Origin: Planomicrobium stackebrandtii
GTDB lineage: Bacteria; Bacillota; Bacilli; Bacillales_A; Planococcaceae
Assembly: GCF_030814955.1 (NCBI RefSeq)
Contig: NZ_JAUSWB010000002.1
Span: forward strand, 310,001 to 374,000
Direction: 5' to 3'
DNA length: 64,000 bases
A program made the translations under genes and the position numbers. The notes beneath the pieces were generated by a model. It did not search any database and was not told where the DNA came from. It saw only the letters and a list, made by a program, of their open reading frames with translations. Shown one piece after another: positions 39,024 through 48,173 of this stretch. Every line of letters begins with the position of its first letter. Within the stretch, counting starts at the first letter, position 1.

Positions 39024-39117
39024 TACAGTCCGGATGTGGTGATATACTGTCCAACCGGAGAAAATACTGTCCAAACTCCGTCAAATACTGTCCGAAACGG
39101 CCGGAATACTGTCCAAA
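39024..39117. repeat. phased 21-bp array, family I (copy 1, reverse orientation)
   Basis: Five motif copies TACTGTCC(AAA) start at 39024, 39045, 39065, 39086 and 39107, with steps of 21, 20, 21 and 21 bases. Read on the minus strand the motif is TTTGGACAGTAT; the last copy in that direction is GGACTGTA. The bases between copies are unrelated. It lies between the convergent kbl and amidohydrolase genes and overlaps the last 12 codons of the latter. Confidence 0.87.
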
Positions 39118-40286
39118 GCCAATCCATGCGCCTCAAAGTAGATCGCGGCGAACATTTTCGCTGTCACCAGCATCGCGGTTTCATTAAAATCGAAGTTTTC
39201 GTGATGATGCGGGTAAACGGCATCACCGTCTTCCATTTTGGCTCCGACAAAAAAATAAGCTCCGGGCTTTGCCTGTGTAAAATAAGTGAAATCTTCGACC
39301 GGCATGACCGGATCGATTTCCACGACGTTTTCTTCACCTATCAACTTGCGACCAGCGCTGCGGATCAGATCAGCTTCGGCCGGATGGTTCCAGAGCGCAT
39401 CATAGCCGTTTTCAATAAACACTTCAGCCGTGGCACCCATCGCGGTGGCGACGTTCTCCACAATGATCCGCAGACGCTGGCTGGCAAGTTTGCGCAGCTC
39501 GGGATCAAACACGCGGATCGTGCCTTCTAATACAGCTTTTCCCGGAATAACGTTGTCCGCATCGCCTGCATGAAACTTGCCAATCGAGACGACCAATTCT
39601 TTCAGCGGGTCAGCATTGCGGCTGACGATCGATTGCAACGCGATCATGATATGGCTGGCGGCCAAAATCGGATCGACGCCGTTATGCGGCTCTGCTCCAT
39701 GAGCTCCAGAACCGTGGACGACGATTTTAACGGTATCTTCGGAAGCTTGTAAAAAGCCGTCACGCAAATAAATGCTTCCGCTGTCCAGTTTGCTTTGCAA
39801 GTGAGCGCCGTAAACAGCATCTACACCATCCAAACAGCCGTCCTCAATCATGGCACGTGCACCGCCGGGCGACAATTCTTCACCGAATTGATGGATCAGC
39901 ACAATGCTGCCCGCCAATTCGTTCTGAATGGCCATCATCGCTTTCGCAAAGCCCAGCAAAGCGGCAGTGTGTCCGTCGTGTCCGCATGCATGCATGACGC
40001 CGGGCACAGTGGATTTATAAGATACATCTTTTTGGTCGTCGATCGGCAGTGCATCGAAATCTGCACGGAACGCAATTGTCTTGCCAGGCTTGCCGCCACG
40101 GATTGTCCCAACAACTCCGCGTCCGCCAACACCACGGCGAACATCTACGCCCATCTCTTCCAGTCGATCTGCAATAAAAGCCGGGGTGGCCGCTTCTTGA
40201 TGCGACAGCTCGGGATGCATATGCAAATGCCTTCTTGTGTCCACCATTTCTTTGTACAGCGATTCAATGTGCTGGGTTATTGTCAT
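39081..40286 (-). CDS. M20-family amidohydrolase (N-acyl amino acid hydrolase type)
   Basis: A 401-residue zinc or manganese amidohydrolase. The family motifs are RRHLHMHPELSHQE, FRADFDALPI, MHACGHDGHTA (with the metal Cys and His), GEELSPGGARAMIEDG and a late VEDFTYF. It should cleave N-acyl or other amide bonds of amino acids, as HipO, AmhX or YtnL-like enzymes do; the exact substrate is unknown. AAAGGAG precedes ATG 40286. The last residues after HGLAL, DSIPAVSDSI, come from the phased repeat array, so the native end has been replaced or extended. Confidence 0.86.
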   Translation of the reverse strand: MTITQHIESLYKEMVDTRRHLHMHPELSHQEAATPAFIADRLEEMGVDVRRGVGGRGVVGTIRGGKPGKTIAFRADFDALPIDDQKDVSYKSTVPGVMHACGHDGHTAALLGFAKAMMAIQNELAGSIVLIHQFGEELSPGGARAMIEDGCLDGVDAVYGAHLQSKLDSGSIYLRDGFLQASEDTVKIVVHGSGAHGAEPHNGVDPILAASHIMIALQSIVSRNADPLKELVVSIGKFHAGDADNVIPGKAVLEGTIRVFDPELRKLASQRLRIIVENVATAMGATAEVFIENGYDALWNHPAEADLIRSAGRKLIGEENVVEIDPVMPVEDFTYFTQAKPGAYFFVGAKMEDGDAVYPHHHENFDFNETAMLVTAKMFAAIYFEAHGLALDSIPAVSDSI

Positions 40287-40386
40287 TTCTTAAAACTCCT
40301 TTGGCTATAAAAATATAATATCAATCAGTCCTAAATTTCACTATAGTAGAAGTATACAGGAAGTTAAATCTATTGGAGGCTGTCAA

Positions 40387-41502
40387 ATGAAAATCACAAA
40401 AGCAACATTGCATGCGGTGAGGTTTCCCCTCAACGAGCCGTTCATCGTTTCCTATGCAACTTATCCGGATATGCCGGCATTGATCGTCATATTGGAAACT
40501 GATACGGGTTTGATCGGCTACGGGGAAGCGGTACCGGATGAGCACGTTACAGGAGAATATTTTTCATCAGCATTTGAAATACTGAAGGAGTTGTTCCTGC
40601 CGGCCGTAATCGGAATGAGTCCGTTCGACATTGAAGCCATCCATTCAAAAATGCAGAACATGATGGCAGGAAACTCAGCAGCTAAAGCCGCTGTGGATAT
40701 CGCTTGCTACGACTTGATGGGCAAAGCGGTGGGCCAGCCAGTCTACAACTTGATTGGAGGACAAGCGACTACTCACTTGGATTACCCGAGAGTTCTCAGC
40801 ATCGAAGCGCCTGACGTCATGGCAGCGAAAGCAAAAAGCGCAGTTGAAATGGGCTATGCTTCTTTAAAACTAAAAGTGGGCAAAGGACAGGCGCAGGAAG
40901 ATGTGGACCGGATTTTAGCGGTTCGCGAAGCAGTTGGCAGAGATATGCCGATACGTGTGGATGTCAATCAAGGATGGAAAACACCGGGCATTGCCGTAGC
41001 AGCGATCAAACAGCTCGAAGGGGCAAACATTGCCTGGATCGAGCAGCCGATTCGGATGGGCGATATCCGTGGACTGGCTGAGGTTCGTTCGAAAACAGCC
41101 GTTCCGATCATGGCTGACGAAAGCATTCAATCAATGGAAGACCTACTGGAAATTATCCGGCTGCAAGCGGCCGATGTCATCAACATCAAGCTGATGAAAT
41201 GCGCAGGCATTTTCCACGCCACGCAAATGGCAAAAACCGCCGAAGCAGCAGGCATGCTATGCCAAATCGGCTCTATGGTGGAATCATCCGTCGGATCAGC
41301 TGCTGGTTATCATGTGGCGATGTCGCGCATCAATATTGAAAGCACAGAACTTACAGGTCCCTTGCTGTTCAGTGAAGAAATCGGCGATTTAGACTACCAG
41401 CATCCTTACGTATTGTTATCGGGCAAACCCGGCCTTGGTGTAGAAGTCGACCAAGCGCAATTGGAGAAACTGACCGTTCAACAGTGGAGCAGCCAACTAT
41501 AA
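40387..41502 (+). CDS. dipeptide epimerase (enolase superfamily)
   Basis: A 371-residue enolase-superfamily enzyme. The catalytic set of the muconate-lactonizing/epimerase group is present: KLKVG (the KxK bases, about residue 158-160), DVNQGW, IEQP, ADES (three metal acids) and the opposite Lys in NIKLMKCAG. The closest type I can name is L-Ala-D/L-Glu epimerase (YkfB/YcjG), which acts in cell wall peptide recycling, but related enzymes epimerise other dipeptides. The M20 amidohydrolase next to it, in divergent orientation, would fit peptide use. GGAGG precedes ATG 40387. Confidence 0.83.
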   Translation: MKITKATLHAVRFPLNEPFIVSYATYPDMPALIVILETDTGLIGYGEAVPDEHVTGEYFSSAFEILKELFLPAVIGMSPFDIEAIHSKMQNMMAGNSAAKAAVDIACYDLMGKAVGQPVYNLIGGQATTHLDYPRVLSIEAPDVMAAKAKSAVEMGYASLKLKVGKGQAQEDVDRILAVREAVGRDMPIRVDVNQGWKTPGIAVAAIKQLEGANIAWIEQPIRMGDIRGLAEVRSKTAVPIMADESIQSMEDLLEIIRLQAADVINIKLMKCAGIFHATQMAKTAEAAGMLCQIGSMVESSVGSAAGYHVAMSRINIESTELTGPLLFSEEIGDLDYQHPYVLLSGKPGLGVEVDQAQLEKLTVQQWSSQL

Positions 41503-41503
41503 C

Positions 41504-41540
41504 AAAAAAACTCGCGAACCCCAAGGGGCGCGAGTTTTTT
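41504..41540. terminator. bidirectional terminator between the epimerase and tcyC
   Basis: AAAAAACTCGCG pairs with CGCGAGTTTTTT, with an inner CCCC/GGGG pair. It ends both convergent units and overlaps the tcyC stop codon. Confidence 0.92.
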
Positions 41541-42288
41541 AAATGATATCTGTTTTCTGGATCAAATTCAAAAAACGTTGGGTTCGTTCTTCTTTCGGGT
41601 GATTGAAAATGTCCTCCGGTTTGCCGCGTTCGATGATGCGTCCTTCGTCCATGAACAGCACTTCGTCTGCGACGCCTTTGGCAAAGCGCATTTCGTGGGT
41701 CACCACGACCATCGTCATGCCTTCAGCTGCAAGATCTTTCATGACCTGCAGCACTTCGCCGACCAGCTCGGGATCGAGGGCAGACGTCGGTTCATCGAAC
41801 AGCATGACTTTTGGTTCGAGTGCCAGCGCACGGGCGATGCCGACACGCTGCTGTTGGCCACCGCTCAACTGGAACGGATATTCATTGATTTTTTCGCCGA
41901 GCCCGACTTTCGTCAGCAGCTGCTCGGCTTTTTTTCTGGCCAGTTTTTTATCCTGTTTTTGGACCGTGATGGGACCTTCCATGACGTTTTCAAGAGCTGT
42001 CATGTGAGGAAACAGGTTGTAATGCTGAAAGACCATTGCCGACTGCTTGCGAAAAGCCATGATCTGCTTTTTCGACAACGATTTGGAAAAGTCGACGGTT
42101 TGCTCGTCAATTGTTACGGAACCGGAAGTCGGTGTCTCTAATGTATTGAGACAGCGCAAGAACGTCGTTTTACCGGAACCGGAAGGCCCGATGACCACGA
42201 TAGCTTGCCCTTTTTGGACATCTGCGTCGATGCCTTTCAGCACTTCAAGATCGCCGAACTTTTTATGCAAATTTTTGATTGAAATCAT
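41539..42288 (-). CDS. tcyC: L-cystine ABC importer, ATP-binding protein
   Basis: A 249-residue ABC ATPase of the polar amino acid type: Walker [12 protein letters not shown], signature [15 protein letters not shown], Walker [15 protein letters not shown], switch VVTHEM. It energises the permease and binding protein encoded just upstream on the same strand (gap 36 bases). The name follows the clear cystine type of the binding protein; the ATPase itself would fit other amino acid importers as well. AAGGAGT precedes ATG 42288. Confidence 0.88.
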   Translation of the reverse strand: MISIKNLHKKFGDLEVLKGIDADVQKGQAIVVIGPSGSGKTTFLRCLNTLETPTSGSVTIDEQTVDFSKSLSKKQIMAFRKQSAMVFQHYNLFPHMTALENVMEGPITVQKQDKKLARKKAEQLLTKVGLGEKINEYPFQLSGGQQQRVGIARALALEPKVMLFDEPTSALDPELVGEVLQVMKDLAAEGMTMVVVTHEMRFAKGVADEVLFMDEGRIIERGKPEDIFNHPKEERTQRFLNLIQKTDII

Positions 42289-42324
42289 ATTGGACTCCTT
42301 ACTGCAATCAGTAAACTGCTTTTA

Positions 42325-43026
42325 TTATCTGGAAACGTAGCGGTCAAAGCGATTTTCGAGCCTTCCTTGCACGAGTGACAAGGCAAAGCAGATGACCCAG
42401 TAAAGCAAGGCCGCTTGTCCATATAACAGCAGGAACTCGTAATTGGTCGCGGCGATTTGCTGGGCGACTCTGAACATCTCAGTAACCAGGATAAGAGATG
42501 CAAGCGACGTATCTTTAATTAAGCTGATGAACGTATTCGAAAGGGGAGGCAAAGATACACGTGATGCCTGCGGCAAAATGACGCGCCGCAGAGATTGTGT
42601 GTAAGACATGCCGATCGTGTCTGCTGCTTCCCATTGGCCTTTTGGAATCGACAGGATGGCTGCCCGGATCACTTCGGAAGCATAAGCTCCGACGTTCAAC
42701 GAAAAGCCGATGACTGCCGCTGGGAATGGATCAATCGTAATTCCGAGTGTCGGCAATCCGTAAAACAGGATGAACAATTGAACCAATAGCGGCGTACCTC
42801 GGATAATGGAAACGTAAACCCGGGCGATGATCTGAAAGATTTTCACCGTTGAAATTCGCGCCAAGGCTGTTAAAATCGCCAACACCAATCCGAAAATAAA
42901 GGAAATGATCGATAGAGGCAAAGTGAATTGAATCGTTGCCTCGATTAATGGAAGAAATGAGGATTGCGCAATATCCACAAGCCGTTCCATTCTGACCGGA
43001 TCCGAGAAAATACTATTCAAGTACAT
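42325..43026 (-). CDS. tcyB: L-cystine ABC importer, permease
   Basis: A 233-residue inner membrane permease of the His/Glu/Gln/Arg family, with about five segments and the conserved EAA-type loop [36 protein letters not shown] that contacts the ATPase. The ATG at 43026 overlaps the binding protein stop by 14 bases, a sign of coupled translation; an in-frame TTG or GTG a few codons earlier (43035, 43032) is possible. Confidence 0.88.
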   Translation of the reverse strand: MYLNSIFSDPVRMERLVDIAQSSFLPLIEATIQFTLPLSIISFIFGLVLAILTALARISTVKIFQIIARVYVSIIRGTPLLVQLFILFYGLPTLGITIDPFPAAVIGFSLNVGAYASEVIRAAILSIPKGQWEAADTIGMSYTQSLRRVILPQASRVSLPPLSNTFISLIKDTSLASLILVTEMFRVAQQIAATNYEFLLLYGQAALLYWVICFALSLVQGRLENRFDRYVSR

Positions 43027-43840
43027 TTTCACCAAACCATTTTTCTGAAATTTCGTCGTATGTGCCGTCTTCGATCATGTCAGCCAAAGCCTGGTTGACT
43101 TCATCCACGATTGCGCCGCTGTCCTGTCTGAACAACAACCCGCTTTGTGCAGCATCTTCAGACTCGTCGACAACTTTTACTTGTGCATCCGGACGCTGGT
43201 TCAGGAAATCCAAAACGGTCAAATTATCATTGACTGTCGCATCAACGCGTCCAGAGTTCAATAATTCGATTGCTTGGTTGAATCCTTCAACGCCTTCAAG
43301 TTCAGCACCAAATGAAGTTGCTGTTTCAGCATAATTGCTTGTCAAAGACTGCGCAGATAACTTGCCTTCCAAATCTTCAAAGCTTTGAATTTCAGTGTCG
43401 TCTTCTGCAACTACCAATACTGCAGTAGAAGTGATGTATGGATCTGAAAACTCATAGCTTTCCTGACGATCCGGGTTAATGCCGACTTGGTTGGCAACCA
43501 TGTCAAAACGGGAAGCATCCAATCCTGCAAACATTGCGTCCCACTGCGTTTCAAGGAATTCTGCTTCGACGCCAAGGCGTTCTGCCACTTCACGTGCAAT
43601 TTCAACATCAAAGCCAGTCAGTTCGCCTGACTCATCGTGAAATGTGAAAGGAGGGTAAGTTCCCTCGGTACCGATAACCAATGTTCCCTCTTCCTGAACC
43701 TTAGCCAATAGATCGTCTTCTGCTCCGCTGTTTTCCGCTGCATCGTCCGTAGTTGGATCTTCTTCAGTCGATCCACCGCCGCAAGCCGCCAATACCAGCA
43801 TTGCCACTAATAATAAAAATGCCAAACTAAATTTCTTCAT
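43013..43840 (-). CDS. tcyA: L-cystine-binding lipoprotein of an ABC importer
   Basis: A 275-residue exported lipoprotein: signal peptide with lipobox LAAC (Cys20), an acidic linker, then a type II periplasmic-binding fold. [61 protein letters not shown] and a KWFGE end closely match my memory of B. subtilis TcyA. With TcyB and TcyC it imports cystine, feeding the cysteine pool that yrrT-luxS-mccAB also serves. GGAGAA precedes ATG 43840, and a good promoter lies about 190 bases upstream, leaving a long leader. Confidence 0.9.
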   Translation of the reverse strand: MKKFSLAFLLLVAMLVLAACGGGSTEEDPTTDDAAENSGAEDDLLAKVQEEGTLVIGTEGTYPPFTFHDESGELTGFDVEIAREVAERLGVEAEFLETQWDAMFAGLDASRFDMVANQVGINPDRQESYEFSDPYITSTAVLVVAEDDTEIQSFEDLEGKLSAQSLTSNYAETATSFGAELEGVEGFNQAIELLNSGRVDATVNDNLTVLDFLNQRPDAQVKVVDESEDAAQSGLLFRQDSGAIVDEVNQALADMIEDGTYDEISEKWFGENVLE

Positions 43841-43952
43841 AAAAATTCTCCTCTATTCTTTTGTAGTTTTGTGTTTCATGATCCCGCTGCGACTGTAGAT
43901 AATCCTTTAGTTCATCCCATAAATAATGCTTACAAATAATAAAGCCAGTTTC

Positions 43953-43971
43953 ACCAACTGGAATAGTTGGT
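43953..43971. promoter_or_regulatory. inverted repeat in the tcyA leader
   Basis: ACCAACT and AGTTGGT are perfect 7-base arms around GGAAT. It is transcribed in the tcyA leader. There is no T run directly after it on either strand, so a protein site or an RNA hairpin is more likely than a terminator. Confidence 0.45.
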
Positions 43972-44030
43972 TTAAAAATTAAAAAAAGGAATATTTATTT
44001 TTCAATCCATCGGAATCCTGAAGCTGATTT

Positions 44031-44059
44031 ATTATAGCACGCCTTTAAGCCAGTCTCAA
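44031..44059 (-). promoter_or_regulatory. sigma-A promoter of tcyABC
   Basis: On the minus strand TTGAGA (44054-44059), exactly 17 bases, TATAAT (44031-44036). Confidence 0.75.
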
Positions 44060-44181
44060 ATGAAGCGAACGCAAAAAAATCCTATTCTTACGCCGTTTTG
44101 TCAAAACGCACGAGCCTAATCACCAAGAGCGCTTTAAGAAACGAATATAGCCGGTTTGCTATTCTTTTTTTAAGAAAGTAT

Positions 44182-44210
44182 TTGTGTTTTTAAAGAGAAC
44201 ATCTTATAAT
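44182..44210 (+). promoter_or_regulatory. sigma-A promoter of the threonine dehydrogenase gene
   Basis: TTGTGT (44182-44187), exactly 17 bases, TATAAT (44205-44210), about 95 bases upstream of the start. Confidence 0.7.
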
Positions 44211-44303
44211 AACTTAATAATAAAGCTTAAATTAACAAGGTTTATAAGAGATTTTTTGTTTTTTTAGACAGGACAAATGTTTTATCGAAAAGGAGTGTTG
44301 AAA

Positions 44304-45248
44304 ATGGAACGAATTATGATTACAGGTGCTTTGGGACAGATAGGGTCGGAGCTTGTCGGGAAAATGCGCAGCATTTATGGCAATGACAATGTACTGGCAA
44401 CAGATATTCGACAGACTGCCGATCAATCAGGCCCATTTGAAATTTTGGATGTGACAGATGCACAGAGAATGCACGATTTGGCAAAGGATTTTGGAGCGGA
44501 TACAATGGTCCACATGGCGGCTTTGCTGTCGGCGACTGCTGAAGAAAAACCACTTCTTGCCTGGAACCTGAATATGGGCGGCCTTGTAAATGCGCTCGAA
44601 GCATCTCGTGAGCTTGGCATGCAATTTTTCACACCCAGTTCCATTGGCGCATTCGGTCCATCAACACCAAAAAACAACACACCACAGGACACGCTGCAGC
44701 GGCCAACCACTATGTACGGTGTCAATAAGGTAGCCGGCGAATTGCTGTGTGACTATTACCATACGAAGTTTGGCGTCGATACGCGCGGCGTCCGTTTCCC
44801 GGGACTGATTTCAAACGTGGCACAGCCCGGCGGCGGCACGACAGATTATGCCGTCGATATCTATTACAAAGCGATTGAACAGGGCAGCTATACATCATAC
44901 ATTGCAGAAGGTACGTATATGGACATGATGTATATGCCGGATGCATTGCAAGCCATCGTTGATTTGATGGAAGCAGATCCTGCCAAACTGATTCACCGCA
45001 ATGCATTTAATGTAACGGCCATGAGTTTTGAGCCTGAACAAATTGCAGCATCGATCCGCAAGCACATTCCTGATTTCAAAATGTCTTATGCGGTCGATCC
45101 CGCTAGACAGGAAATTGCAGACAGCTGGCCGGACAGCATTGACGCTTCTGCCGCTAAATCGGAGTGGGGCTTTAAGGCTTCTTACGATTTGGATGCGATG
45201 ACTTTCGATATGCTGGAAAAATTAAAAAAAAAGCTTCAGCTCGTTTAA
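44304..45248 (+). CDS. L-threonine 3-dehydrogenase, short-chain (UDP-galactose-epimerase-like) type
   Basis: A 314-residue extended short-chain dehydrogenase. The NAD loop [14 protein letters not shown] opens the protein; [24 protein letters not shown] and the catalytic Tyr-x-x-x-Lys in [12 protein letters not shown] follow, then RFPGLIS and the GGGTTDYAV segment. These are marks of the SDR threonine dehydrogenases known from Flavobacterium and Cupriavidus, unrelated to the zinc Tdh of E. coli. It oxidises threonine to 2-amino-3-oxobutanoate, the substrate of Kbl (37773-38963). AAAGGAG precedes ATG 44304; a longer frame from 44277 has no site. Confidence 0.87.
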   Translation: MERIMITGALGQIGSELVGKMRSIYGNDNVLATDIRQTADQSGPFEILDVTDAQRMHDLAKDFGADTMVHMAALLSATAEEKPLLAWNLNMGGLVNALEASRELGMQFFTPSSIGAFGPSTPKNNTPQDTLQRPTTMYGVNKVAGELLCDYYHTKFGVDTRGVRFPGLISNVAQPGGGTTDYAVDIYYKAIEQGSYTSYIAEGTYMDMMYMPDALQAIVDLMEADPAKLIHRNAFNVTAMSFEPEQIAASIRKHIPDFKMSYAVDPARQEIADSWPDSIDASAAKSEWGFKASYDLDAMTFDMLEKLKKKLQLV

Positions 45249-45277
45249 GTGAATCCCACTAAAAGAGCCGAAATGCT

Positions 45278-45312
45278 AAAAACGCCATCCGCATGCCGCG
45301 GATGGCGTTTTT
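45278..45312. terminator. bidirectional terminator after the threonine dehydrogenase gene
   Basis: AAAAACGCCATCCGC pairs with GCGGATGGCGTTTTT around a 5-base loop. It serves both convergent genes. Confidence 0.93.
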
Positions 45313-45319
45313 GATTTGA

Positions 45320-46672
45320 TTAAAATAACAAATGTGCGACACCGACAACAATCGGCAAAGCAATGATTGTACGAAGCAGGAAAATGACGATTAGGTCAAA
45401 GATGTTGACGGGTATTTTGGAACCCAACAACAATCCGCCGACTTCAGACATGTAAATTAGTTGTGTTACAGACATAGTGGCGACAACAAAACGTGTCATT
45501 TCAGACTCGATGTCTGCGCCGAGAATAGCTGGCAGGAACATATCGGCAAAACCGACAACCATCAATTGTCCTGCTTCAGCTGCTTCCGGAACACCCAGCA
45601 AGTTTAAATAAGGAACAAAAGGAGTTCCCAGGATAGAGAATACAGGGGTATATTCAGCCAGAATCAAGGCAACTGTGCCGAAAGCCATTACAACCGGCGC
45701 AACTCCGATCCACATATCCAGAACGTTTTTAAAGCCGTCTTTGAAGAATTTGCTGACAGATTTATTTTCGGAAGCTTTTGTTAAAGCATTTTCAACTCCG
45801 TGTGAAGCTACGCTGTAGCCTTCAGGCACTTTTTCCGATTGGGTATCCTGAGCATCGCCATTCATGAAAGTGGTTGGTTTTTGGGCCAAAGGGTAAATGC
45901 GCGGCATAATCAATGCCAGAATGATACCAGCAAGAATTACTGTCGCATAGTAAGGAAGAAAGTATTGGCCGAGCCCGATTTCTTGGATAACGACAATAGC
46001 AAAGGTAATTGAAACGACAGAGAAAGTAGTACCAATGATAGCGGCTTCGCGCTGTGTGTATTTGTTTTGGACGTATTGAGTATTTGTCAATAAAACTCCG
46101 ATAGTTCCATCTCCTACCCAGGAAGCCAAAGCATCAATAGAAGAGCGGCCGGGAAGGCGGAACAAAGGACGCATGATTTTTACCATCATCGTTCCGAAGA
46201 ATTCCAGCAATCCGAAGTTCATCAGCAACGGCAGGAACAATCCGGCAAACAGGAAAATGGTGAAGAGGAAAGACAAAAGCCCCGTACTTGATAAGAGCAG
46301 GCCACCTGTATTTTCACTCCATACGGCTTCAGGGCCTATCTGGAAGAGCACCATAATGGCAAACAGAGCACCTACAACCCGGACAATGGTCCAGAATAAG
46401 TTCACATTGAATAATTTTTCAAAGAAAGGTGCATCATGTTTTTCGTTGACTTTCCTAAAAATTGCCAGTACTGAGCCTATGGCGGCAATTAACAAGATGA
46501 CAAGCATAATCCAAGGTGCGATAGGTGCAATGGCATCAGCCATAAGATTTGCCAGTAAAGCGATTGAAACAATCCATTCGCCATCATACTTTACCGGAAC
46601 GATAAATAGCAGAACCCCCAACAAGGATGGTACTAAAAACAGGATCCATGTTGATGCTGAAAACTTTTTCAC
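45320..46672 (-). CDS. YjiH-family membrane protein (nucleoside-recognition/Gate domain)
   Basis: A 450-residue integral membrane protein with about ten to eleven segments and a Gate (nucleoside recognition) domain (about 130-230; PLLMNFGLLEFFGTMMVKIMRPLFRLPGRSSIDALASWVGDGTIG). A second LGADIESEMTRFVVATMSVTQLIYMSEVGG block lies near the C-terminus. YjiH-like proteins have no proven substrate. I choose GTG 46672, with AGGGGAA 8-9 bases upstream; the frame from 46708 has none. It is monocistronic. Confidence 0.82.
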   Translation of the reverse strand: MKKFSASTWILFLVPSLLGVLLFIVPVKYDGEWIVSIALLANLMADAIAPIAPWIMLVILLIAAIGSVLAIFRKVNEKHDAPFFEKLFNVNLFWTIVRVVGALFAIMVLFQIGPEAVWSENTGGLLLSSTGLLSFLFTIFLFAGLFLPLLMNFGLLEFFGTMMVKIMRPLFRLPGRSSIDALASWVGDGTIGVLLTNTQYVQNKYTQREAAIIGTTFSVVSITFAIVVIQEIGLGQYFLPYYATVILAGIILALIMPRIYPLAQKPTTFMNGDAQDTQSEKVPEGYSVASHGVENALTKASENKSVSKFFKDGFKNVLDMWIGVAPVVMAFGTVALILAEYTPVFSILGTPFVPYLNLLGVPEAAEAGQLMVVGFADMFLPAILGADIESEMTRFVVATMSVTQLIYMSEVGGLLLGSKIPVNIFDLIVIFLLRTIIALPIVVGVAHLLF

Positions 46673-46787
46673 AATTAATTCCCCTTTTCTTCGTGTATGA
46701 ATACACAAGATTATAACTGATTATACAGCGGTTTTCCCCTATGAAAACGCTTTACAGCCAATGTTTATATTATCTGAAAACGTCCAT

Positions 46788-46820
46788 AAAAAATACCCCC
46801 AACTGAGAAAAAGTTGAGGG
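46788..46820 (-). terminator. terminator of the yojF-bshB2 operon
   Basis: On the minus strand CCTCAACT pairs with AGTTGGGG, followed by TATTTTTTAT. Confidence 0.75.
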
Positions 46821-46827
46821 AGGTTCC

Positions 46828-47517
46828 TTAAAAGGACTTTTCGAAATCTTCATGCCAACGATAATTGTAGAATCGCTCTTTTGTCAGCCAGTTTTCCGTC
46901 TCCGTATCGCCCTGCTGAAGCTTGTGTTCCATTTCTTCAAGCATCCAGGCGGTTTGGGAGATATGGGCTTTCATGGAATTCATCTTTTGGTCGCGGACTT
47001 CCCGGATGTCATAAACGATATCCGGCTGGCCGAGCACCTCAAGGGTATTATTTGCAAAAGCGACGCAATGCAGTGTCGGGCGATCTGTCATCCGGCGGAC
47101 AGCACGGACAACTGCACGGGCAGTCGCTTCGTGATCCGGATGGACAGCGAAGTCAGGATAAAAGGTGATGATCTTCGAAGGATTCAGCTCTTCGATCAGA
47201 TCCGTCATCAGTCCGACCATCTTCTCGTCGTCTTCGAATTCAAGGGTTTTATCTCGCAGCCCCATCATCCGTAGGTCGGTCAGTCCCATTGCATCTGCAG
47301 AGGCCTGAAGTTCCTTTTTGCGGATTACGGGAAGTGATTCTCTTGTAGCAAATGGTGGGTTGCCCAAGTTGCGGCCCATTTCGCCAAGTGTCAGACACGC
47401 ATATGTAACGGGGGTGCCTTGTTTGATATGTGTGGTGATCGTTCCGGAAACTCCGAACGCTTCATCGTCCGGGTGAGGGAAGACGACCAGCACATGGCGT
47501 TCTTGTGAAATTGTCAT
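46828..47517 (-). CDS. bshB2: bacillithiol biosynthesis deacetylase BshB2 (YojG)
   Basis: A 229-residue zinc deacetylase of the LmbE/PIG-L family. The metal and catalytic motif is VFPHPDDEAFGVSGT (HPDD-E), with a late FAVHPDHEAT giving the last His. It removes the acetyl group of N-acetylglucosaminyl malate before cysteine is added in bacillithiol synthesis; BshB2 backs up BshB1. GGGAGG precedes ATG 47517. It follows yojF by 14 bases, the usual pairing in Bacillales. Confidence 0.93.
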   Translation of the reverse strand: MTISQERHVLVVFPHPDDEAFGVSGTITTHIKQGTPVTYACLTLGEMGRNLGNPPFATRESLPVIRKKELQASADAMGLTDLRMMGLRDKTLEFEDDEKMVGLMTDLIEELNPSKIITFYPDFAVHPDHEATARAVVRAVRRMTDRPTLHCVAFANNTLEVLGQPDIVYDIREVRDQKMNSMKAHISQTAWMLEEMEHKLQQGDTETENWLTKERFYNYRWHEDFEKSF

Positions 47518-47531
47518 AGTGAGTGCCTCCC

Positions 47532-47882
47532 TTAATAACTGAACGGTGTTTCGCTGATCTGCAGCGCCACCGCCAATTTCCCAGTGCCGTCGTGTCCTGC
47601 AAGAAGCAAGCGGCCCTGATCGTCCAATTCGTAATGAGTGATGCCTTGCGCATAGACCCAGCCGTGCGGCAATTTCAATCCAACGCGATGCGGGCTGTCA
47701 CCGACTACTTTTCCAAGTTCATAATTAATGACAACGTTGCGGATAAAAGCACCGGCGTTGAAAAAGCCTTCGTTAAAATGTGTCGCATACGAGCCGTTTG
47801 TCGTTTCCAAATGAAGGTAGACATCTCTGCCTGCGAATGCGTCCAGCTCAACCTGCAGTTTTTTTACTTCAACTAGTTCCAT
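47532..47882 (-). CDS. yojF: YojF family protein (DUF1806), partner of bshB2
   Basis: A 116-residue soluble protein of DUF1806. It has VEVKKLQVELDAFAGRDVYLHLETTNGSYATHF at the N-terminus and KVGDSPHRVGLKLPHGWVYAQGITHYELDDQGRLLLAGHD later, a small beta-rich fold. The family is almost always encoded with bshB2, as here, but its function is unknown. GGAGGAA precedes ATG 47882. The family II array begins about 110 bases upstream. Confidence 0.88.
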   Translation of the reverse strand: MELVEVKKLQVELDAFAGRDVYLHLETTNGSYATHFNEGFFNAGAFIRNVVINYELGKVVGDSPHRVGLKLPHGWVYAQGITHYELDDQGRLLLAGHDGTGKLAVALQISETPFSY

Positions 47883-47990
47883 GATGTTCCTCCTATAGAA
47901 TCGGTATTCTAACAGTATAGGGAATTATGGCAGAGAATGCGATTAGGATGCTTTACGGGGCCAGGATCATGCTGAGATTTCTCCCGACCC

Positions 47991-48104
47991 CACCTCAAAT
48001 GTTGTTAAGCGCACCTCATGTTGCAATAACCGCACCTCACCGGTCGAAAACCGCACCTTATTCGACAATAACCGCACCTCACGACATGAAAACCGCACTT
48101 CATT
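47991..48104. repeat. phased 21-bp array, family II (copy 1, reverse orientation)
   Basis: Six copies of (CCG)CACCTCA start at 47991, 48012, 48033, 48054, 48075 and 48096, all exactly 21 bases apart; the last is CACTTCA. On the minus strand the motif is GAGGTGCGG. The bases between are unrelated except for a weak A-rich stretch before each motif. It lies between the 5-prime side of yojF and the terminator of pdxK. Confidence 0.88.
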
Positions 48105-48128
48105 CCGACAACAATAAAATCCGGTCGC

Positions 48129-48166
48129 AAAAAAGCGTGCCGAAGAAAAAATCCGGCACGCTTTTA
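48129..48166 (-). terminator. terminator of pdxK
   Basis: AAAAGCGTGCCG pairs with CGGCACGCTTTT; on the minus strand a T run follows. Confidence 0.88.
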
Positions 48167-48173
48167 TTATTTC

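Larger units (their letters stand above)
43841..44303. other. divergent control region between tcyABC and the threonine dehydrogenase
   Basis: There is no gene here. The region holds two back-to-back sigma-A-like promoters (minus at 44031-44059, plus at 44182-44210), a 185-base A/T-rich tcyA leader, and a palindrome at 43953-43971 within that leader. I looked for S-box and T-box elements and saw none. Confidence 0.6.

Noticed and set aside
39024-39117. Family I array as a set of terminators
   Set aside because: Motifs are direct repeats, not inverted, and no stable hairpin with a T run can be drawn; kbl already has its own terminator just before.
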